From Topomyia yanbarensis (lineage: Eukaryota; Arthropoda; Insecta; Diptera; Culicidae), in NCBI RefSeq assembly GCF_030247195.1, contig NC_080670.1, positions 161,892,080 to 161,956,079 on the forward strand: a DNA stretch of 64,000 nt. Reading direction: 5' to 3'. The first letter of the stretch is position 1, and each line of letters starts with the position of its first letter. Under the pieces are notes generated by a model. It was not told the origin of the DNA, did not search any database, and saw nothing but the letters and a program-made list of their open reading frames with translations. Below are positions 44,860 to 55,620 of this stretch, piece after piece. Made by a program: the position numbers and the translations under genes.

Positions 44860-45264
44860 CAGTGAAGACCTGTTTTTATCAACCCCTTGGTGAATTTTAG
44901 GGTGATAAAACGGGGACATTGATAAAATCGAGACATATTTTTCTTTGTTTTTAAAAAACCGAAGCTCTTAAAATATTCTACTCTGGTCCCTAGATATAGC
45001 CTCATAACCTTCCTTGACTATTCAGCTTAAACTTCCCTTAAGGGGGTCTGACAGCGCAAAATTAAAAAAAAAATTTTTTGCATGTTTCGGATCTCTAAGA
45101 TATATGCTCAAGAAAGGATTTACTCGAATTCAACTTGGTTCGTCTGCTAGAACCCATCAAACTACCAATTATCAATTTTCATATGATGCTGATAAAATCG
45201 GGTAAAATGCTGATAAAATTAGGGGTAGATAAAATCGGGGGCTGATAAAATCGGGTCTTTACTG
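44860..45264. mobile_element. TA-flanked MITE with CAGTRAAGACC ends
   Basis: The ends read CAGTGAAGACCTGTTTTTAT then CA on the left, and CAGTAAAGACCCGATTTTAT then CA on the opposite strand at the right. TA lies outside both ends (44858-44859, 45265-45266). Inside, near the right end, GATAAAATCGGGG units repeat three or four times. The TA duplication and CAGT start fit the pogo/Tc1-mariner group. There is no transposase. Confidence 0.8.
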
Positions 45265-45266
45265 TA

Positions 45267-46073
45267 TTTTCAGGGTCATACAGCACGTGCCCGTCACATG
45301 CAAACGTATCGCTTCTCCAGATCATGATAACTCCTACCTTATGAAATTTCTCTATTGGCCAGTAAGGAAGTCAAATTTTTAAACATTGTTTCAATAATCA
45401 ATATTCTCTTATCCTTCTTTGTATCATGACGTGTTCTTTCGCATTATATATAATGTAAAAAATTCTGTCCGTCCAACAAAATGACTACCCTTTTGACCCA
45501 GACAGTATTAATAGTATTATATTAAGCTCTGACAAATGTAAAAAATTACATTTTATTGATGTGTTTATTCCTACTGAATTTTGGATTTCTACACTGCTCT
45601 AGTGTTTGAGGCGAAACTAGTGTAATGCAGCTTTGCCGCCTAATCGAGCTCAAGGAAGCGACGGCCCCTCGCAAGCAAATCTGTGATCCAGCCGTTTGCC
45701 CGGATTACTCGAACATAGGGGCTACGAATTAGTTTAAGTCCGACGGAGTGGTAACGATGTCGGGCAGCTCGCGACTTGAAGCGATGTGGCGTAGTCACAT
45801 TAGGCTTTAGTAGTATTTATTTGTTCCATTACGTCAGTAGAACAAATTCACAAAGTATAATAAACTAGTTTATCGATAAATATACGTTATTGGCAAACAA
45901 ATCATCTACTTCATTTCACAATGATTTGGGTTGTATCGAATCCGCTCGACGATGCTACTGCTTACGTTGATCGTTTTAAAGTTCTTCGGCGACACGGGTC
46001 CGTGCTCCGAGTGAATCATGTAAAGCTGATTGCGCCGGGTCCGGGTTGAGTCATGTTGGACGATTTTGCATAC
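45267..46073. other. Sequence left of the 46-kb LINE
   Basis: The first half is AT-rich. From 45600 it is GC-richer without an open frame. It forms the left flank of the LINE insertion, and once the LINE is removed it runs continuously into the LTR-like repeat at 49146-49500. Confidence 0.4.
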
Positions 46074-46085
46074 ATGTTGCAGAGT

Positions 46086-49000
46086 CAGCGCCGCCTTTAA
46101 ATAAGCGCTTAGCCCAAATCTCTCTCCCCCCGTGATCCTTCAGCGTTACTGCAAGGTTGGCGCCGGCCTAGCTAGCCGCCCATAGAAATAGCATGCTCAG
46201 GAAGTTCAACAAGAAATTTTGGATGGATACAGACGTACGCAACGGAAACGGACAAGAGACTGGAAACTTGGGCAATGGAACTGCTGGTCGCTTAACATTA
46301 TCGGGAGCACTCGCATACTTGCCGATCTAGTGAAAGACCGCAAGTTCGACATTGTGGCGCTGCAGGAGGTGTGTTGGAAGGGGTTTACGGTGTGGGTCTT
46401 TCGCGGGAACCACACCATCTACCAGAGCTGCGGCAATACACACGAGCTGGGAACAGCTTTTATGGTGGTGGGGGAGATGCAAAATTGTGGGATCGAATGG
46501 TGACCTGTCAGCGACAGAATGTGCAGGTTGAGGATCAAAGGCCGGTTCTTCAAGATCAGCATAATTAACGTGCATAGTCCCCACCTCGGAAATAGCGATG
46601 ACGATAAGGACGAATTCTACGCGCAGCTGGAGCGTGAATACGATCACTGCCCAAGACATGATGTCAAGATCGTCATCGGCGACCTTAATGCTCAGGTTGA
46701 CCAGGAGGTGGAATACAGATCGGTAATTGGACGGTTCAGCGCCCACCAGCAGACGAACGAGAACGGCCTAAGACTAATCGATTTCGCCACCTCCAAGAAC
46801 ATGGCCATAAGGAGCACCTTCTTCCAGCACCGCCTCCTGGACCGATACACCTAGAGATTACCGCAATAAGCAGAGACGCAAATTGATCATGTTCTGATTG
46901 ATGGACGGCACTTCTCGGACATTATCGACGTAAGGACCTAAAGGGGCGCTAACATCGACTCGGACCACTATCCAAAACTATCCGTAGTGAACAGTGTAAG
47001 ACACCGGCGCAGGCCGCGGTATAACCTGGACCGACTGAGGAAAACCAACGTCGCGATAACGTACGCACAGCATCTTGAAGCAGCGCTGCCACCGGAGGAG
47101 CTCATCGATGCTCCCCTTGAGGACTGCTGGACCAGGACTAAAGCAGCCATAAGCAGCACTGCGGAGAGCGTCCTGGGATGCGCACAGAGGAGTCGATGAA
47201 ACGATTGGTTCGATGACGAGTGCAAAGAGATATTGGACGAGAAGAATGCAGCAAGCGCAGCCGATGTTGCTTCAAGCCACTCGTCAGAACGTGGAGTCAT
47301 ATCGACGGAAGCGAAAACAGCAGGAAACGCGGGCGTTCTTCAAGAAGGTGAATGACTCTCGCAACGGGTTTTGTGCCGCGGGCCGAAATGTGTAAAGACT
47401 AGGAAGGTGGCATCTTGACGGACGAACGTGAGGTGGTCGAAAGGTGGAGGCAGTACTACAATGAACATCTGAATGGCGCAGGCGGACAATCAGGCGTTCG
47501 AGGAGGACGATTATGTCCGAATGAGGTTAACGAGGCCATTCAACAGCTCAAGAACAACGAGGCAGCTGGTAAGGATGGTCTAGGAGCGGAACTCTTCAAG
47601 GTGGGTCCGGAGAAACTGACGGAAAGCATGCACTGAATAATCGAAAGAATCTGGGACAGAGAACAGCTACCGGAGGAGTGGAAGGAAGGGGTCATCACCC
47701 CGATATACAAGAAAGGCGACAAATTGGACTGTGAAAACTACAGAGCGATCACAGTCACAAATGCAGCATACAAAGTGCTATCCCAGATTCTGTTCCGGCG
47801 CCTGTCACCGCTGGTAAATGGATTTGTCGGGAGTTATCAGGCCGGTTTCATCCACGGCAGATCAACAAACGACCTAATCTTTACTATACGGCAAATCCTC
47901 GAAAAATGCGGTGAATACCAGGTTCCGCCACATCATCTGTTCATCGACTTTAAAGCCGCATATGACACGGTGGACCGTGTAGAGCTATGTAAAATGATGG
48001 ACGAGAACGGCTTCCCTGGGAAGCTGACAAGACTGATTAAGGCTACGATGGATGGTGTAAGGTATTGTGTCAAAATTTCGGGCGGTCTCTCGGGTCCGTT
48101 TGAAACACGCAGGGGGCTAAGGCAAGGCGATGGGTTGTCCTGCCTGCTGTTAAATATAGCGCTGGAAGGTGTAATGCGAAGAGCGGGGTTCAACATGCGG
48201 GGCACGATTTTCACGAGGTCCGGACAGTTCGTGTGCTTCGCTGACGACGTGGACACAATCGGTAGAAACAAGGAGACGTTAGCAGATCTGTAAACCCGAC
48301 TGAAGCGCGAAGCAGCACGAGTATGACTGAAGATAAATGTGTCTAAGACGAAGTACATGCTGGCTGGCGGAACCGATCGCGATAGGGAACGCTTGGGCAG
48401 TAGTATTACGATCGACGGCGACGAGTTCGAGCTGGTTGACGAGTTCATCTATCTAGGCTCCTTGGTGACTGCGGACAATAACACGAGCCGGGAGATCAGA
48501 AGGCGTATTATCTCGGGAAGTCGTGCTTACCATGGGCTTCAGATCCAGGAAGCTTCACCACCGCACGAAATGCGCCATATACAACACACTGATTAGACCG
48601 GTGGTTCTCTACGGGCACGAAACGAGGACAATGCTCGAGGAGGATCTGCAAGCACTCGAAGTCTTCGAAAGAAGGGTGCTGAGAACGATCTTCGGTGCAG
48701 GAGGATGGCGTGTGGAGGAGAAGGATGGACCACGAACTTGCGCGACTCTATGGTAAACCAAGTATACGGAAAGCAGCTCAAGCTGAAAGGGTACGGTGGG
48801 CGGGGCATGTTGTTAGGATGCCGGACAACAACCCCACCAAGTTGGTTTTCATCTACAACCCGGCAGGTACAAGACGGGGAGGAGCGCAGCGTTCCCGGTG
48901 GCTGGACCAAGTGGAACAGAACCTGGCGAGTATCGAGCACCTGAGAGGTTGGAGACAAGCAGCAACTGATCGATTGACGTGGCTGAATATTGTGGAACAG

Positions 49001-49133
49001 ATTAAATCATGTTAATATGGGACCCTATTTTCACAGTCACGTCACTTGGTGACTAGAAGGAAATTTTCGTCTAGTCACTAGGTGACGTGACTGTGAGAAT
49101 TGGGCCCATGATGTATAATCAGGAAATAGTAAT
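46086..49133 (+). mobile_element. Nearly complete non-LTR retrotransposon with target duplication
   Basis: The flanks ATGTTGCAGAGT (46074-46085 and 49134-49145) are a perfect 12-bp duplication. A GC-rich 5' UTR precedes an APE endonuclease (QWNCWSLNIIGSTRILADLV, DIVALQEVCWKG, KIVIGDLNAQVDQE, DHYPK-like end at 46960). The RT follows: QQLKNNEAAGKDGLGAELFK, YKKGDKLDCENYRAITVTNA, GSYQAGFIHGRSTNDLIFTI, HHLFIDFKAAYDTVDRVELC, RRGLRQGDGLSCLLLNIALE and FVCFADDVDTIGRN with an intact ADD (48235-48264). The C-terminus is LYGHETRTMLEEDLQALEVF then ERRVLRTIF, and RVRWAGHVVRMPDNNPTKL. Frameshifts and stops (for example 46501, 47394, 48292, 48594) kill it. It has no RNase H. The clade is RTE-like or related; I am not certain. 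Confidence 0.9.
49019..49107. mobile_element. 89-bp foldback MITE in the LINE 3' UTR
   Basis: GGGACCCTATTTTCACAGTC then ACGTCACTTGGTGACTAGA (49019-49057) is mirrored by TCTAGTCACTAGGTGACGTG then ACTGTGAGAATTGGGCCC (49070-49107), leaving a 12-nt loop. The other copy of this 3' UTR, at 14950-14965, lacks it (TTAATATGATGTGTAATCAG), which gives the empty site and a 2- or 3-bp duplication (AT or ATG). Confidence 0.9.
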
Positions 49134-49145
49134 ATGTTGCAGAGT

Positions 49146-49500
49146 TTAAGTTGGCACTCAACCAGTTCCTTCATTAGTTTCACTTCCTTTTTAGAAGCTA
49201 TGTAGCACCCGTGCAATAGGTAAGGGTGCATCAACAACAAAGGACACATGTGGTCACGCTGGTTCCAGCGGGTTCAGTGATATCAGTACTGAATGGTCCA
49301 TGTGATAATACTGAATATAGGCAACATTCGTAAGCCTCAGCTACAAGTTATCTTCCAAAAATATTCCATGCCACGAAGACTCGGTCGTATAACACACAAG
49401 AACTGACTGCAAGAATAAAGACACAGTTTAATACAATTCACCCTAGATCAAGTGGCTGCTAGTTGTCGTTCACCTTTCTAGTTTGTAATTCTGATTCAGA
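49146..49500 (-). repeat. LTR-like repeat, minus-strand copy
   Basis: The reverse complement of 49150-49500 is colinear with 44012-44400 (see that entry). Both contain a short frame KEV.LMKEL. This copy is interrupted at its inner side by the 46086-49133 LINE. The two copies therefore form an inverted pair about 4.7 kb apart. Confidence 0.6.
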
Positions 49501-50113
49501 CATAAATAGCAAATGTGACTGTAACATAAGGATTAATTCCTTCTTTCAAACATGAGCAGTTCTGTAAACATTTATTGAAATCAAACTAAATGCACATTTT
49601 GATAAAAAATATTCTTGCTCTGAAAGAACTACCAAAAAGAACACGAAATGAACCAATATAAAATCTGCCTTATGAATTTTCGGCTTTTGAATGGTTATCT
49701 TTTGGGTTTTGGAGCGTTAGGCCTTCTGAGTATATTCGCCTTTTGAATGTCGTTATATTTTATCATCCGTTTGAATTCCAGTCTTTCGATGCTAAATCGG
49801 AATTAAGGGAATTTTTTTCAATTCTATTACATGTGTTCACGACATGACACCTCATTTCGAGCCCTCATTGATTCATGTTGCGTTACCAACATAATCTCAT
49901 CTTTAATTCGAATCACAACCCACACTCAATCGAGCTGCTTTAACTGACCCCGAACCCCACTGCTGTACGTTGATGCTGTCCATCGAGTACCTCAATTAAC
50001 AGCGGTACCAAACAACATCTCGTCTGCCTCGATGCACTCCACACCAGAGCCAAAATGGCAGATATTGGACAATAACGAAAAAATAGTCGGTCACTATCAC
50101 CCACCTTTTAGCA
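49501..50113. other. Intergenic, nothing recognised
   Basis: AT-rich to about 49910, then of more balanced composition. No open frame of note. Confidence 0.4.
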
Positions 50114-50148
50114 TATTAACAAACAAACGAAACCCGCGAGTTCAGTAG
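50114..50148 (+). promoter_or_regulatory. Possible core promoter (TATTAA plus initiator)
   Basis: TATTAA at 50114-50119 lies 30 bp upstream of the A in TTCAGT (50141-50146), the spacing expected between a TATA-like box and an arthropod initiator. No downstream promoter element is evident, and a hairpin repeat follows at once, so this is tentative. Confidence 0.25.
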
Positions 50149-50178
50149 TCGTCGTTATTACGATATTTATGCATTTGC

Positions 50179-50263
50179 TGTACTGCCGTTATAAGCATAT
50201 TTGTCCCATGTTCTATGGGATTCCCTATATACATGGGACAATTATGCGTAGAACGGCAGTGTA
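50179..50263. repeat. Hairpin repeat, copy 2
   Basis: TACTGCCGTTATAAGCATAT then TTGTCCCATGT faces ACATGGGACAATTATGCGTA then GAACGGCAGTGTA. The arms pair almost completely around a TATGGGATTCCCTATA centre. This is the inverted orientation of the centre seen in the copy at 29041-29128. Confidence 0.85.
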
Positions 50264-50639
50264 TCAAAGTGAAAATAGGGGCACATATGGGGTAGCGAAT
50301 CATTTTCTCCCCTTGGAAAATTCACCATCGTCCGTTGACCCCTCGCCGAAGTCCAGTTGCATCGGATGACACACTATATCACCCCTGTGGGGAGGGTCAA
50401 CAGAGAAAAAGTTGGAAATCCAATTAATTGATTGATGTCAACTTATCCCCTGTGTACTTTTTTCCTCTCATTCAACCTGTACTTTTTCCAGATTGTAGAA
50501 TTTTCCATACTGTAGTGAAGTGTCTGATACCGTTAGAAAACAAGTAGCTACCATGGTTCCAAGTTGAAAGAAAAAGAAAAACAGTAAATTTAACGTAGAC
50601 GATATGCGACGATGAAAAATGGCAAAATAATATTGTGAA

Positions 50640-51300
50640 TAGGGCAGAAGCAAAAGTTCAACCAAGTGAGTGAACGCACCCCTGTGTGTGGAGGCGTGCA
50701 TGTGCAGTGATTGAAAGCTTTTTGAAAGCGACCGACAGCAGAAGGGAAAAAAAAAGTGTACCAAGACTAAGTGTTGCTATTGTTGTTGGTTGCATCAGTG
50801 GAAAACCCAGAGAAAATCCCTTTCAAAGACGACACCCCCGAACAAAACCCCCATACATCATTGTACGTTTGTGTACGACACGCGGGTTGGCGAGGGGTGC
50901 GCGTTTTTGCGCTGTGGCCAACTTTCTCCTGCTGGCAGACGGGCCGGGATAAAGAAAGAACGGCACCACAGTAAGCTCGCCGGCAGGAAGCAGTAGCAGA
51001 AGCAACAACATCTATAACAACAACTACAGAAACACCGTGTTCGTCGTCGTCGTGATCGGTGGCGGCGTTGCGGCGCAACAGGAAGGTGCTCTGGTGGGAG
51101 AGGACAGCAAAATACCGAGAGCCTGGCAGCCACCGAAAGCCAGTCAACCGTATTTGTACAGTGACGGCAGCAGCTTTTATCAAAACTACACCAGGAGAGA
51201 CATCACACAACAGTCGTTGGCTTGAGTGCACATTGCCCCGCACACTCGCACACACACACTTTCATACATACGCGCGCAGGGCACAACATTTTCCAAAAGG
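50640..51300 (+). other. Putative 5' untranslated exon with strong splice donor
   Basis: A GC-rich, low-repeat block unlike its AT-rich surroundings. It is rich in CAG, CAACAA and CA repeats and carries several short upstream open frames but no long one. It ends CCAAAAGG|GTAAGTTTT at 51300/51301, a near-consensus donor. Such long, CA/CAG-rich leader exons are typical of insect developmental or neural genes with large introns. No coding exon follows within the window, so the gene, if real, continues to the right of 64000. Alternatively this is a non-coding RNA exon or chance. Confidence 0.35.
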
Positions 51301-51901
51301 GTAAGTTTTCTCCCTTTATACTCTTTATTATACTGTCCCATCCCTTATTTCACACGGGGCGCGAGAATGGTCGTTTCCAAACTGCTTTTCGGGGTTGATG
51401 TTAAATTGCGGCGTGCGAAATTGGTATCGTTGCGAAAAAATCTGTTCTTTGCGATGTAAATTGCTTATTAAGAGGGTAGTAATGTATATTTACATTTAAA
51501 TGTGATTGTGAATTCTTATGTGTGAAGTATTTAATAATATTAATGCTGATTTGTAGCAAGTCGTTGATTTTAACATTTAGCAAACAAAATGGCTCATTTT
51601 CCCCTATTTAGCTTAGCTTAAGTGAACTGACCGTAGCTATACTTCGACATTGTGTTGGAAGAAGCAATATTTTATTCTTTGTCCTTCACTCTGTACTAGA
51701 TTTGATACGTGATTTGGTGGTACTGAGAATAGTAGTACAAGAAGGATCGTAGCACTACCCCTACGAATATCCGTTGTATTACAAATTATCTACGAAGTTT
51801 GTTGAAACAGAGAGTCATGCTACGTAGCGACTTGGCACCAAGGCTTTTAAACGTTTTTCGGAAGTATCTTAAGCGAAGGATACATTACAGAGTTTGTGAA
51901 A
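51301..51901. other. Intergenic or intronic DNA
   Basis: Nothing recognised. If the exon at 50640-51300 is real, this begins its first intron. Confidence 0.3.
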
Positions 51902-51922
51902 CAGTAAAGTCTTATGAAACAT

Positions 51923-52452
51923 TGAGTGGTTGAGTGGTAAGCGTGACCGCCACTCATTGCAGTTGGCCTGGGTTCAATTCAAGCCGAGGTCGTTGAGATT
52001 TTTCTGAGGTGAAAAAATCTGTGGTCACGTCTTCCTTCGGAAGGGAAGTAAAGCCGTTGGTCCCCGGTCCATGAAATTGGTGGATCGATATTCTAGTCCA
52101 GATAGTGGAATCGCCTCTCTGGCGTCGGTAAAGAAGAAGTATATCCAACTTTCTATACTATAGTAACAAAAATATCCTCCTCCCGTGGTACTTGTGGAGT
52201 GCGCAGTAGTATATACGGCCTCTAGCAAAAGCAAGTATCGGACTAACAATTCCTTCCCTTTCCTTCCACGATCTACGTTCGGGCCTGGCCGGCGCCGGTA
52301 TTGATCAGAAACACTTTAGGATTACCAGGAGTTGCACATTGAAAGATGTTCCGCTAATCCCAAGCAAATTATCTACTGATTCCCTGTGCAACTTCAACTA
52401 GTCCCGATCTATAACGGAGTAGCAGCCAGGGGTGGTCGCACAAGCTCAAGCT
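51923..52452 (+). mobile_element. Full-length tRNA-derived SINE with 21-bp target duplication
   Basis: A perfect 21-bp direct repeat (51902-51922 and 52453-52473, beginning CAGTAAAGTC and ending GAAACAT) flanks a 530-bp unit. The head has an A-box TGGTTGAGTGG (51927-51937) and a B-box GGTTCAATTC (51971-51980), 44 bp apart as in tRNA genes. The body is non-coding (CGTTGGTCCCCGGTCCATGA, GGAATCGCCTCTCTGGCGTC). The tail is (CAAGCT)2CA. The unmutated duplication suggests a fairly recent insertion. This family is distinct from the Feilai-like copies. Confidence 0.92.
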
Positions 52453-52499
52453 CAGTAAAGTCTTATGAAACATGTTTGTTGTTCGTCCATACAAAGCTT

Positions 52500-52640
52500 T
52501 ATTTCATTAAATTAGTTATGGAATTTGCGTTGTAACTTCGTCTCATCAGAATTCGACACTTCGACATCTTAGTGCCAGCACTGAGCTAGCGCTGGATTGA
52601 CGCTAGCTCCAAAAACTACTTGCTAAGCTGAGCCAAGTTT
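52500..52640. repeat. Dispersed repeat (CTTCGTCTCATCAGAA), copy 1
   Basis: TTGCGTTGTAACTTCGTCTC then ATCAGAATTCGACACT and TGACGCTAGCTCCAAAA correspond to TTGCGTTTCGGCTTCGCCTC then ATCAGAAACCGACACT and TTGACGCAAATCT at 55495-55612. Non-coding. Confidence 0.6.
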
Positions 52641-52720
52641 CGATTTCACTAATTCTCATTAGTTTAATCGGAACTCCTTTTCTTGCATAGCATCATTAGA
52701 GTGACAAGAAAAAAATGACC

Positions 52721-53963
52721 TGACTCGATTTCTAGTCGCACCAGGAGTCCTTGCTCCAAATTTGAAGCAAATCGAACAAGTCTAGCTACCGGACCAACGC
52801 TCCAGAAGTTTGCATGGGATTTGTTGACCACTTACATGGGGAAAAACCACTACCTCATATTTTCATCACCAGGCGGCACTGTATGCATCGTATCATAAAA
52901 ATAAGTGTGAAAATAAGAAAGATAATTTAATTGTCTATAACTGTCGAAGACTGCTAGTCAACCCGCCTTATTAAAAGAAGCTATTAAACTTTGAACGAAG
53001 TGATGTCTGAGTCAGTTTTGCATGGGGCATAGCTGTGCATGATGTTGTATCAGTACTCGATTCCCGCGAACTAAATATTTTTGTAAAATAACGGTTAGAT
53101 TTAGCTCAATAGTTCAGAAGAATTATATTAAATAATACGAGTTAGAACTAAATAATACGAGTTAGAACATTTTAGTTCCACATGTTACCGCACAGAGGGT
53201 GCCAACACTAACTTTTCAACGGAGAGAGATAGAAATTAGGTGTCATGTGCGGGCATTTTGCAGTAATTCTTCCGAACATGTCGATGTTCTATCTCTTTTC
53301 TATGAAAAGTTTGTGTTAGCGCCCTCTATGCGGTCACAAATTGAATTAAAATTTTCTAACCAAAATATGACTCGCATTATTTACTATAATTCTTCTGAAC
53401 ATACTATTGAGCTAAACCGAGCCATTATTTGAAAAAAATGTTTAGTTCGTAGGAATCGAGTACTAATACCATGCGTTGCTAGGCCCCATGCAAAACTGAC
53501 TCAGACATCACAAGTTCAAAAGCTTCTTTTAACAAAGCCGGATTGACTAGCAATCTTCGACAAAGTTATAAACAATTAAATTATCTTTCCTTTTTTATTT
53601 CGATTATAGAGGTTTTAACCTTAAGGTCATTCACCTCTTCGGGTTAGAAAAATCTCTCATGAAAGATTTCTAACCCTATGTGAGGGGTCGGGAGTCGAAC
53701 TCAGGTGCGCTGCGTACAAGGCAATCGATTTACCAACTACGCTACGCCCACCCGACAAATTATCTTTCTTATTTTCACTTACAGTGATAGTACAATGCAT
53801 ACAGTGCCACCTAGCGGTGAAAATGTGAGATAGTAGGTATTCTCCATGTAAATAGTCAAAAAAATCCCATGCAAACTTTAGTAGCGTTGGTCCGGTAGCT
53901 AGACTTGTCCGATTTGCTTCAAATGTGGAGCAAGTACTCCTGGTGGGACGAGAAATCGACTCA
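52721..53963. mobile_element. 1.24-kb foldback element
   Basis: The left arm (52721-53231) and right arm (53289-53963) are reverse complements over their full length apart from substitutions, small indels and one SINE in the right arm. Marker phrases read identically inward: GCAAATCG.ACAAGTCTAGCT, ACCGGACCAACGCT, TTTGCATGGGATTT, GATGTCTGAGTCAGTTTTGC and AGTACTCGATTCC. The loop is 53232-53288. The left arm has a private tandem duplication, TAAATAATACGAGTTAGAAC twice (53129-53168). No open frame is present. It is a foldback-type or very long-TIR nonautonomous transposon. Confidence 0.9.
53590..53756 (-). mobile_element. Feilai-like SINE inside a foldback arm
   Basis: On the minus strand the head is GCGTAGCGTAGTTGGTAAAT (A-box region), then CGCACCTGAGTTCGACTCCC (B-box), CACATAGGGTTAGAAATCTT, and a tail with GGTTAAAACCTCTATAATCG then AAATAAAAAA. 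AAATTATCTTTC flanks both sides (53578-53589, 53757-53768), a 12-bp target duplication. The opposite arm of the foldback keeps the uninterrupted sequence. Confidence 0.92.
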
Positions 53964-55054
53964 GGGGTGGGTCAAAAATTTATTATTTTTCTGGGCAGTC
54001 TAAGCATCGTGCCTGACTAGGGGTTTACCCAGGAACACAAATCGTGTCTTTGCTTTTATATTTAGTAATCAATCAAATTCCATAACAAATTTAATTATAG
54101 GTTTTGTGCCATTCACAGGCAAATGTGGTTACTTAATTTTCTCCTTAAGGAGAAAAATGGTTTTTACCTTAGGGAAAAAGGACATAACCATGACTGAATT
54201 TATTTGTGGATATACTCAAAAAATAAGTGACGAATGGGCTCATGGGTTCTTCAACACCGACAGGGTACTCGGATCCGCATAGCTGAATTTTTGAAAAAAA
54301 TGGATCAGTTTTGATGATAGCAGGTCATCGAACGGTGAGATAACATAGCTCTCTCAATTCTTCTTTTACATGTTTCCACGCGAGTCTAAATTTATTGATG
54401 ACATTTGGTCCTTAGACCGGCGACGAATGGGTGCTATCAGCCTTCTGTCGACAGTAGTAGAATGAGAGGGTGCGAACGGATCTAGAGGTGAAAATATTAC
54501 CGTAAAATAAATAGTTGATCGGATATTAATCCCAATACAACTTCAATCCGATTAGTGTCGATGATCACGGGTTAATAGGTAATGAACCTTCACCGCGTCT
54601 GCATTTACGATTCTAATTTCAAGTTCCGTTATTGCTAACAAGCCCGTACATTAGCTTACCAATACCTAGTATTCCCCTTGATGGTCGTTATTATTGCTCG
54701 TATACGCGTACTCTGCAAACAGTCGTATATGAAAAACAGGATTCACAGGTCGAATCGCTCGTTTGGAGCGAATGCTAGTCTTTAGCACTTCTAAATCTTC
54801 AACTCCGTGACACCTATGGAAGAATCTGATGAGTCGCTGGTTCTTCCGTCAAGCATCGACACTTCCCATCTACGCTTTCGTTTGTAGTTCTCCTTGAACG
54901 TTGAATATGAGGCGATCGGCAATGGTGGCTATCATTCTGTTGACGATTTGATATGGGCCAGATTGGTATGAACTCCTACTTTGCCATTTCCTACTCCTGT
55001 TAGAAAATCAGCAATAAAAAATTATGAAGTCAGTGTGTAATTCGTAATTTTTTT
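53964..55054. other. Intergenic, nothing recognised
   Basis: AT-rich with no open frame or identified repeat. Confidence 0.4.
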
Positions 55055-55217
55055 AATTTTGATTGTAGACATTTTAACCTTAGGGTCATTCGCCTCTTTT
55101 CGGGTTCGAGAAATCTCTTTTGGAAAAATCTCTAATCCTATATGCGGGGTTGGGAATCGAACCCAGGTGAGCTGAGTACAAGGCAATTGATTTGCCAACT
55201 ATGCTATGCTCGTCCCC
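55055..55217 (-). mobile_element. Feilai-like SINE
   Basis: Same architecture as 53590-53756. The minus-strand head has AGCATAGTTGGCAAATCAAT, then CTCAGCTCACCTGGGTTCGA (B-box) and CCCCGCATATAGGATTAGAG. The body matches through GAGGCGAATGACCCTAAGGT, and the tail carries TCAAAATTAAAAAAA. The target duplication was not clear. Confidence 0.88.
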
Positions 55218-55489
55218 GACGTCAAACTTATCGTCACACGCAACGCAACGCAATAGATCAATTCTGATGAAACCAGATGCATTCGACGGGGTATTTGGTC
55301 TAGTTTTTGAATATTCTTAGGAAATGCATAGTTTCCAACAGCCAATGTATCATTTCAAATTATCCGAAAGTATGGCAAATATACTACGCTATATTTCCCC
55401 CTTTGGAGGAAAATTTGGTAAAAACCAAAATTTCTCACTAGGGTGAAAATTTGTTGGTAAAAACCAGTCTTTGTACAGGAGGGCACAAA

Positions 55490-55620
55490 TCCTTATTTCA
55501 TACTTAGTTGCGTTTCGGCTTCGCCTCATCAGAAACCGACACTAACTTATTGTCGGAATAGATTAGCGCCGGCTTGACGCAAATCTCTTAAAACTAAAAC
55601 ACACTTTGTGTTTCACTCGA
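55490..55620. repeat. Dispersed repeat (CTTCGCCTCATCAGAA), copy 2
   Basis: This pairs with 52500-52640 in the same orientation (see that entry). Confidence 0.6.

Noticed and set aside
46327..46746. 139-codon antisense open frame
   Set aside because: It lies opposite the LINE endonuclease coding sequence and has no family resemblance; it is a shadow of the sense frame.
47933..48448. 171-codon antisense open frame
   Set aside because: It lies opposite the LINE reverse transcriptase (48 kb); a mirror of sense codons with no domain.
53199..53432. 77-codon frame in the foldback centre
   Set aside because: It spans the loop and both arms of an inverted repeat and has no protein similarity.
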